Assembly: GCA_039029515.1 (NCBI GenBank)
Contig: JBCCFX010000071.1
Location: 1-17,094, forward strand
DNA length: 17,094 nt
Direction: 5' to 3'
Origin: JBCCFX01 sp039029515
GTDB lineage: Bacteria; Planctomycetota; Phycisphaerae; Phycisphaerales; SM1A02
A program made the position numbers and the translations under genes. The notes under the pieces were generated by a model. That model saw nothing but the letters and a program-made list of their open reading frames with translations. It made no database searches and was not told the origin of the DNA. Within the stretch, counting starts at the first letter, position 1. Each line of letters begins with the position of its first letter. Below are positions 16,193 to 17,094 of this stretch, piece by piece.

Positions 16193-16222
16193 ACTCGGCG
16201 CACCATCACGGAGGAGGTGCGC

Positions 16223-16972
16223 ATGTCGAACAGCTTTGCGGCGATCTGCAGCGACTTCTATATCAACCAGAAGATCGCGCTGAAGATGGACCTTCCGACT
16301 CGTCGAGAGACCGTGCTCGATATGTTCGATCGAGTGCGCAAGGCACTGCCGAGCATGGACCGCTTCCGCCGGTATGACGATGAGTTGGCGCTCGAGAGCG
16401 CCGATGAGGACTCGCGCTACAGTTGGCTCGCGATGCGCCGCACGTCCATCCGCAGCGGCTGGGTGAATCCCGGGTCGCTGGATCAGGCGTACAAGCTGCA
16501 CCGCCTCGTGCTGGAGATCGCGCCGTATTTCCTCTCGATCAGTCCGCTCGACGTCGACTACATCGAGTTGATCTTCGGGTTCGACCTCGCGTGCCAGGCG
16601 AACCGCAATGAAGTCGTGTTCGATGCGCTGCTTGCCGACACGCCGTTGTCGGGGCTGGTCGATACCGCGTGCGAGCCGATGACCGATGTGCAGCCGTTCA
16701 TCGGGTTGTCGCTCGATGAGACGTGTTCGCTGAAGGCGTTTGTCGAGGTGAAGACGCATACGCGTATGGCGGAGGTCATGAGCCGGCGATGGGCCGATGA
16801 ACCGATCAGCGTCTATCTGACGATTCGTCAGGATGGACCGCTGCAGAGTGTCGAGCAGTTCAACGCGGTGTTCGGCACGCTGGCAGGGTACGCGGAGCGA
16901 CTGTCGGAAGATCGCGTGATTCCCAACGTGGTGATGCCGATCCGTGACACGTTGATGTCGAGACCGGGGTAG
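16223..16972 (+). CDS. Unrecognised 249-residue protein
   Basis: No family is recognised. The protein is soluble in appearance, with no signal peptide or membrane helix. It has a charged N-terminal part (MSNSFAAICSDF, then TRRETVLDMFDRVRKALPSM) and a central YKLHRLVLEIAPYFLSISPLDVDYIELIFGFDLAC region mixing hydrophobic strands and helices. A later FVEVKTHTRMAEV and a strand-like SVYLTIRQDGPL complete the visible features. The codon use looks normal for the window and the start is strong: AGGAGG (16212-16217) lies 5 bases before the ATG. It starts 30 bases after the DUF418 gene, so co-transcription is possible. A TAGACT hexamer spanning the DUF418 stop is a weak -10 candidate. Confidence 0.75.
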   Translation: MSNSFAAICSDFYINQKIALKMDLPTRRETVLDMFDRVRKALPSMDRFRRYDDELALESADEDSRYSWLAMRRTSIRSGWVNPGSLDQAYKLHRLVLEIAPYFLSISPLDVDYIELIFGFDLACQANRNEVVFDALLADTPLSGLVDTACEPMTDVQPFIGLSLDETCSLKAFVEVKTHTRMAEVMSRRWADEPISVYLTIRQDGPLQSVEQFNAVFGTLAGYAERLSEDRVIPNVVMPIRDTLMSRPG

Positions 16973-16976
16973 GGAA

Positions 16977-17094
16977 GCCATGAGCCATAGGCCATGAGCC
17001 ATGAGTAGGGCGACCGGCATCTTTGAATGATCGAACGGTGATCACGGCGGGGGCACAGCCCCCGCCCTACACTCCGGCCCACAGCCCACAGCCC
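16977..17094 (+). repeat. Composite hairpin plus heptamer repeat, copy E (cut by window end)
   Basis: Four heptamers (GCCATGA, GCCATAG, GCCATGA, GCCATGA; 16977-17004) run in register into GTAG at 17005. The unit to CCTAC (17070) is 66 bp, with a shortened left half compared with copies A and B and the full right hairpin (GGCGGGGGC, ACA, GCCCCCGCC). Two CCACAGC units follow at 17079-17092. The last 55 bases match 8341-8394 with one indel, so the repeat probably continues beyond the window. Confidence 0.83.

Noticed and set aside
16121..17020. 299-codon minus-strand frame over the unrecognised gene
   Set aside because: It begins within repeat copy E and has no family signal. The plus-strand frame has a strong ribosome-binding site and more natural composition, so it is preferred, with some residual doubt since neither is a known family.

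Overview
The window looks like a chromosomal segment of a high-GC planctomycete, most likely of the Phycisphaerae/Phycisphaerales type. This placement is inferred from protein style: a secreted lamin-tail-domain protein ending in a PEP-CTERM-like tail (PTPGA, hydrophobic stretch, RRRR), a MASE1-SpoIIE phosphatase, a zinc-ribbon/PH membrane protein, and start sites often preceded by TATCAT/TATGAT-like -10 boxes. No rRNA, tRNA, CRISPR array, transposase or phage gene was seen.

Region 1 (1-5727, + strand) is a compact biotin operon in the order bioB, bioF, KAS III homologue, bioA, bioD, yjbQ. Genes overlap by 4-8 bases or are separated by at most 6. The KAS III gene sits inside the pathway and no bioC, bioH or bioG is present here. 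The simplest reading is a BioZ-type route, with a FabH-like enzyme making the pimeloyl-ACP precursor that BioF, BioA, BioD and BioB then convert to biotin.

Region 2 (6044-8143, - strand) is a two-gene unit: a CxxC thioredoxin/peroxiredoxin-like protein followed after 9 bases by a Ycf46-like AAA ATPase. Region 3 (8596-11234, + strand) holds the exported lamin-tail/PEP-CTERM protein with a good intrinsic terminator, then the MASE1-SpoIIE phosphatase. Region 4 (11577-16972, + strand) holds the zinc-ribbon/PH membrane protein, sucC without an adjacent sucD, a small NTF2-like lipoprotein overlapping sucC, a HAD phosphatase, a DUF418 membrane protein and an unrecognised 249-residue protein.

The intergenic regions carry the most unusual feature. 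Five loci (about 5776-5920, 8295-8394, 9385-9564, 11239-11467 and 16977-17094) contain a composite repeat. Each has a GTAG tetranucleotide beside a GC-rich hairpin (GGCGGGGGC, 3-base loop, GCCCCCGCC), with degenerate tandem arrays of exactly 7-base units next to it. Two loci bracket the phosphatase gene as a 140-bp near-identical direct repeat. They resemble REP/BIME elements joined to cyanobacterial STRR-like heptamer arrays, and no RAYT transposase is in the window.
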